DNA of 64,000 nt, from the NCBI GenBank assembly GCA_030770535.1, contig JASVEC010000019.1, positions 620,001 through 684,000 of the forward strand, given 5' to 3'. The notes beneath the pieces were generated by a model, which was not told where the DNA came from, made no database searches, and worked only from the letters and a program-made list of their open reading frames with translations. This document shows positions 60,153-64,000 of the stretch, piece by piece. The stretch comes from Batkoa obscura. Lineage: Eukaryota > Entomophthoromycota > Entomophthoromycetes > Entomophthorales > Batkoaceae. Each line of letters begins with the position of its first letter. The stretch's first letter is position 1. A program made the translations under genes and the position numbers.

Positions 60153-60498
60153 TCATCTATTACCACCACCAGCCTGATTGTTGTTGCTGTTGTTGTTGTT
60201 GTCCGTCACCTGACTGCTGTTGCTGTTGTTGTTGCCCACTGCCCCATAACTGTTATTGCTGTTCCTGCTGCTGCTGTATGAATCGTCTAGCTTGTATTTG
60301 AGGCTTATAAGTACCTTCATAATTTCCAGGGCTAAATCGACCATCTTTTTCACCATCATAGCCACCATCATAATGGAAACCTTTACCATTTATAGAAGTA
60401 TTAGTAGGATTATGTATACTTGAAGAACTATTTTCACTAGTTGGAGCACCTAAGGTATATCCTAATAAAGCCAAAGTATAAATAAGAGATGCTTTCAT
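60153..60498 (-). CDS. small secreted Gln/Asn-rich protein (array member 7)
   Basis: Signal peptide MKASLIYTLALLGYTLGAPT, then SENSSSSIHNPTNTSINGKG and a Gly/Tyr/Asp-rich stretch (FHYDGGYDGEKDGRF). The first frame ends after RRFIQQQQEQQ at 60253 (81 residues). The CAG/CAA tract beyond it stays open in the Asn frame to 60153 (QVTDNNNNSNNNQAGGGNR), and that C-terminus resembles those of members 6 and 9, so the full protein may be ~115 residues via an intron (for example GTACTT...ACAG around 60271-60311) or a repeat-length change. Which frame is used is unresolved. Confidence 0.6.
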
Positions 60499-62101
60499 TG
60501 CTTAATCATTCCTTTAATTTCAAAGATGTTATCTTAATATTTCTTGAATGATTAAAAGCTAGTGTCTTTATATATCTTTTTAACAAGTAGTTACAACTTA
60601 ATAATTATAATATTGAATGAATTGCGCATAGTTAATGAACGTTGTTTTTTACTAGGACACTTCAACTTTGAATTGAAATAGAAAGCCTTGAATAATCTAT
60701 TATTGTGCAAGTATAAAGCTATAAAATATTGAGCTAAATCGTTAGCACTTCTTTATGTTGATTTTTTTCCTTCAAATGCTAAAATGCGCTTTCAGCTTTA
60801 TTACTTTAAATTTAGGTTGATTTTTATTCTTTTCATTTTGCATGAATAAAAAATAAATTTGACTTTTACGTTTCATCTTTTTTGCGAAGTTTAATATTAA
60901 TTTTTATCAATTTTTATAACTAATTTTTAAAATCTCATTCATATATACAACTACTTTTAGATAAATATTTACTCTTAAATGAATTATTAGCTATCTAAAA
61001 GAGAGATGAAATAACTGTATAGTGAAAGATAGTCAAAAATTAACCTAGTTTTGAAAGCTAATTACCTCTGTTAAAACTATTTTCAACTATTTTTCAGTTT
61101 ATTTAAGAATAAAGTTACTACTAAGGTTCTCCAAAATATAAGAATTGTGCATCAAAAACTCTTTTATAAAAATTAGTTAATTCTAAAAATTCATGCTAAA
61201 TAGTTTGTAAAAAAGCTGCAATAGCTATACTTTAAGCATTAAAAAGTTCAAAGATGGTCTAAATTGTAACAATATGTGGATAAATTTTGACCCAAGGTAC
61301 AATTATTTTCCGGATGATCTCTTATAAAAAATAAAGAATAAACTGAATAGTATAGAGAAGTCAACATTAACTTTAAAATTATTTGGAAATGTTTTTTTGC
61401 AATGATTTTTCTAAAATTTAATGCTGCATAAGAATGAATAATTAATAAACAATGAAGCTCATTAATTTTTTCAATTTTGATTTTGATTTTGATTTTGATT
61501 GAAATTTTAATTAAATCATTTTTTAAACATGCCATAGATAATTAACCAATAGATAATTAAGTAATAGATAATTAAGCAATAGAGTAATGGTATAATGGTA
61601 TATGCTTAGACTGTTAGACTTTGGGTAAAATATTTTTGATATTTAACATAGATTTCTTTTATTAATGTATATTATATTGGCTTTTAATCATCTCTAATAG
61701 TAATGAATCGAGTAAATGCTAAGGAATAGCAATACTAAATACAATGATAAAACGTTTGTTGTGTTTCTTTTTTTATTAAGTGTAAGATAATATATAAAAT
61801 AGAGTTAAATGAAACTAACAGATAATTCTATTATCATTGATCTATCAAGATTCATTTTTTTAAACCTTTATTATTCCTTCATTAAACCATCCCTTAAATA
61901 TGCTAAATAAATAAACACACAATAGTTTTACACCTTTGATAAATACAAAATTAACTGTATCTATAATTACCCCTTGATAAAACTTTGGATTACCAAAAAA
62001 TAGTTTACAAATATTATAAAATAACTCTAGCTTAAAGTTAGTTTTTATTTGGAGACATATCGAAGCAAAATCCGAATAATAAAAAATGAAGTAAATTAAC
62101 A
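60499..62101. other. intergenic region
   Basis: AT-rich, without recognisable gene. A short TTGATTTTGATT tandem repeat lies at about 61472-61502; open frames at 61248-61535 and 61860-62102 show no family resemblance. Confidence 0.45.
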
Positions 62102-62518
62102 TTAATTAAAAAATCCCTGAAAGGACATCTCTACCATTGTCGCCACCATCCGATTGCTTTTGCTGCTATCCACCACCTTATAAGTGTCGTTATCGCTGTT
62201 GAATTTGGTGAGGCCTTTGAAGTGGATGAGTTTGATGAGGTTTTTTGGGCTTTTCAGGCTGCATAGGTTGCTGAGGGTAAAGCTGATTAACACTTCCATG
62301 GCTCTATGTGGAGTGATCGCTCTGTTTATAATTTCCAATTTTATAACCACTACTGGGTACATTTCATTGCAATCACAGTCTTTTTTATCCTTGGAATGAA
62401 AACTTTTACTAGTTATATAGGTGCATGTACTTAATTGTAGGTCATTAAAGATATTTTCATCAATTGAAACACTAAAAATAAAGCCAATAACAAGGAAGTA
62501 TAGACAAGAAATACTTTT
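62102..62518 (-). pseudogene. small secreted protein relic (array member 8)
   Basis: Open frame of about 138 codons: KSISCLYFLVIGFIFSVSID signal-like start, ENIFNDLQLSTCTYITSKSF, then a C-rich spot CDCNEM and a long diverged tail. The initiator position holds AAT rather than ATG, and the first in-frame ATG lies after the signal peptide (62362), so secretion would be lost. The SVSIDEN matches the SxPxDEK of siblings. Confidence 0.55.
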
Positions 62519-63571
62519 ATTATTTTTTTGTTTTGTTGGTTTTTTGAAGATTAAGTTAGGACTTTATATATTTCTTGATAAGTAACTATAGACTGGCTAT
62601 ATCATTATTGAATCTATGCGATTAATCAACTAAGGTTGCTGTTTGTTTACCAGAGCAGTTCAATTTCGAATTGAAGTGAAAGATTACTGCCATTGTTTCC
62701 TTGTAGTGATAAAATACTAACATATCAGATTATACTATTGCTATTCTTTAGCGATCCCTTTGCTTTGATGTTAAGATGGGCTTTCAGTTTTGTATTTAAC
62801 TTGAGTTGATTTTTAGCTGTCTAAATAATGTGAGTAAAACTCAGCTCAAAATTAGAATTCAAGCAGAATACTATGAAAATAGTGTTTTTTCTTTAGTTCT
62901 AAAATAAGAACATGGTAATGTTTTTTATTTTAGTATTCATTCATAAGCTATTTTTAGGTTTTATATTACATAAAAAGTGAACAAAAGAATAAATTAAAAC
63001 ATACACTTATAAATTTTGGGAATTTAGATCAAGTCAAATTAGTAATTTTTATTAACTTTAGATAAATTTTCAAATTTACTAAATGTAAACAAAACCCGTG
63101 TAAATATAGTAAGTACACAGTTTACTAGCTCTTAAATATACCTTTTTAGTATTTGATATGGATTTAGTATATCAATATAAATTGTATTCATTATTTATTA
63201 ATTGTAAGTTAGTGTATAAAATTAAAATTGACCGAAGTATAGTGCTATAGTATTTTAAATTACTAAAATATGGAAATCGTTATTTTATCAATCTTTGATA
63301 CCCTTTCGTTAAACCATATCCTCAACAAAATTGTTCAATAAATAAACTTTAAAAGGGTTTATGATTTCAAGTTTTTTTAAAAAGGTTGTCACATTATTTG
63401 TTACCTCTCAATAAATGTCATTAATTTGAGGACAATTTATAAACGCTTATAATTGGTATTAACTCAATTTTTAAAAGCAAATTAAAATACAAATATAAAA
63501 ACTATGAAGAGAGAAATAAAAAATATTACAGATCTTTTTCGTTTATTAAATCCCCACCAACCCGGTTATTG
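62519..63571. other. intergenic region
   Basis: AT-rich, no gene seen; the last ~45 bp (63526-63571) form the Asn-frame tail of array member 9. Confidence 0.45.
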
Positions 63572-63961
63572 TTATTGCTGCTGTTGTTTTTGGTGTTGCT
63601 GTTGTTGACGCTTGGGTATTTGTTGAGGTTCTTGAGGCTGGGGATCAAATTGTAGTTGAGGTTGAGGTTGTTGTTGACCAGCACTTTTATATCTTTTAAG
63701 GAAGGGACAGCTTTTACCACTCGAAAGCAAACTTTTACCATCTACAGAAGAGCCAGTAGACCCATTAAAGAAAGGGCAGCGCTGATGATAATTATTTCCT
63801 CTATTACCTCTATTGTTGCCGCTGTTACCGTTGAAAAGGAAGCTTTTATTATCTACAGAAGTATCACTAGAAGCTTGTAATTCACTAGATACTTTTTCAT
63901 CTGTTGGTGAGCTTAGGGTAAGTGCTGATAAAAAAGGAATGTATGTAATGTATGCTTTCAT
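63572..63961 (-). CDS. small secreted repeat protein (array member 9)
   Basis: 129 residues. Signal peptide MKAYITYIPFLSALTLSSPT, then DEKVSSELQ. Two diverged copies of a motif follow: TSVDNKSFLFNGNSG and SSVDGKSLLSSGKSCPF, plus a second CPF in RCPFFNGSTG; two cysteines in all. A KR (FLKRYKSAG) precedes a Gln/Pro-rich tail (QPQPQLQFDPQPQEP). As in member 7, the tail's CAA/CAG tract is open in the Asn frame too, to 63526 (NNNNRVGGDLINEKDL). The KSF motif also appears in members 7 and 8 (SINGKGF, TSKSF). No known domain. Confidence 0.65.
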   Translation of the reverse strand: MKAYITYIPFLSALTLSSPTDEKVSSELQASSDTSVDNKSFLFNGNSGNNRGNRGNNYHQRCPFFNGSTGSSVDGKSLLSSGKSCPFLKRYKSAGQQQPQPQLQFDPQPQEPQQIPKRQQQQHQKQQQQ

Positions 63962-64000
63962 TATTTTGTTTTTTTATATTTTGAAGATAGTTTTCAGGCA

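Overview
The window is very AT-rich nuclear DNA from a fungus. Genes carry many short spliceosomal introns (mostly 44-80 nt, GTAAnn...TTAG), and the housekeeping set is fungal/eukaryotic: SQS1-like G-patch protein, long-chain acyl-CoA synthetase, TMEM184/OST-alpha protein, CSE1 exportin, UDP-glucose pyrophosphorylase, VPS41, Kish and UTP25. Two intronless rhodopsin-like 7TM receptors, F-box/LRR proteins and small secreted proteins suggest an early-diverging zygomycete-grade fungus; a Conidiobolus-like member of the Entomophthoromycotina is my best guess. This is inference from gene style, not from a database search.

Layout. 1-4.7 kb: gene-poor, with three copies of a ~100-bp MITE, an ORF resembling part of a fungal transcription factor, and decayed coding relics. 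4.7-9.7 kb: two paralogous GPCR genes pointing apart, with a 3-kb spacer holding a foldback element and MITEs. 9.9 kb: initiator tRNA-Met; an identical second copy lies at 22.3 kb. 10.3-21.8 kb: dense housekeeping block (SQS1-like, acyl-CoA synthetase, TMEM184-like, CSE1), whose exon structures I worked out with frames that close. 21.8-27.9 kb: repeat nest. One DNA transposon (24653-27626) sits inside another copy of its own family (22859-27811); the inner copy holds a solo LTR-like sequence and a MITE, the outer one a 415-bp-arm palindrome of the same LTR-like sequence. 28-29.5 kb: an F-box/LRR gene broken by a MITE insertion. 30.9-47.2 kb: FSP1/AIF-like oxidoreductase, UGP1, VPS41 (minus) with divergent Kish, an FMN-reductase pseudogene, an F-box gene, an unrecognised 92-aa protein, and UTP25. 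48-64 kb: gene-poor, MITE-rich tract with a minus-strand array of nine small secreted-protein genes or relics sharing a signal peptide and promoter-like upstream sequence.

How they fit together. The housekeeping genes serve nuclear transport (CSE1), splicing or ribosome biogenesis (SQS1-like, UTP25), vacuolar and Golgi traffic (VPS41, Kish) and lipid/sugar activation (acyl-CoA synthetase, UGP1). They are compact, with divergent or convergent neighbours 130-190 bp apart. The accessory parts are the receptors, F-box genes, secreted-peptide array and the transposon/MITE family. The MITE and the autonomous element share a TGGGGnTGT terminus and TA target duplications, so the element's transposase is the likely mover of the MITEs. 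The most unusual items are the MITE's minus-strand intron-like signals, the nested transposon of a type I cannot assign, and the secreted-peptide array.
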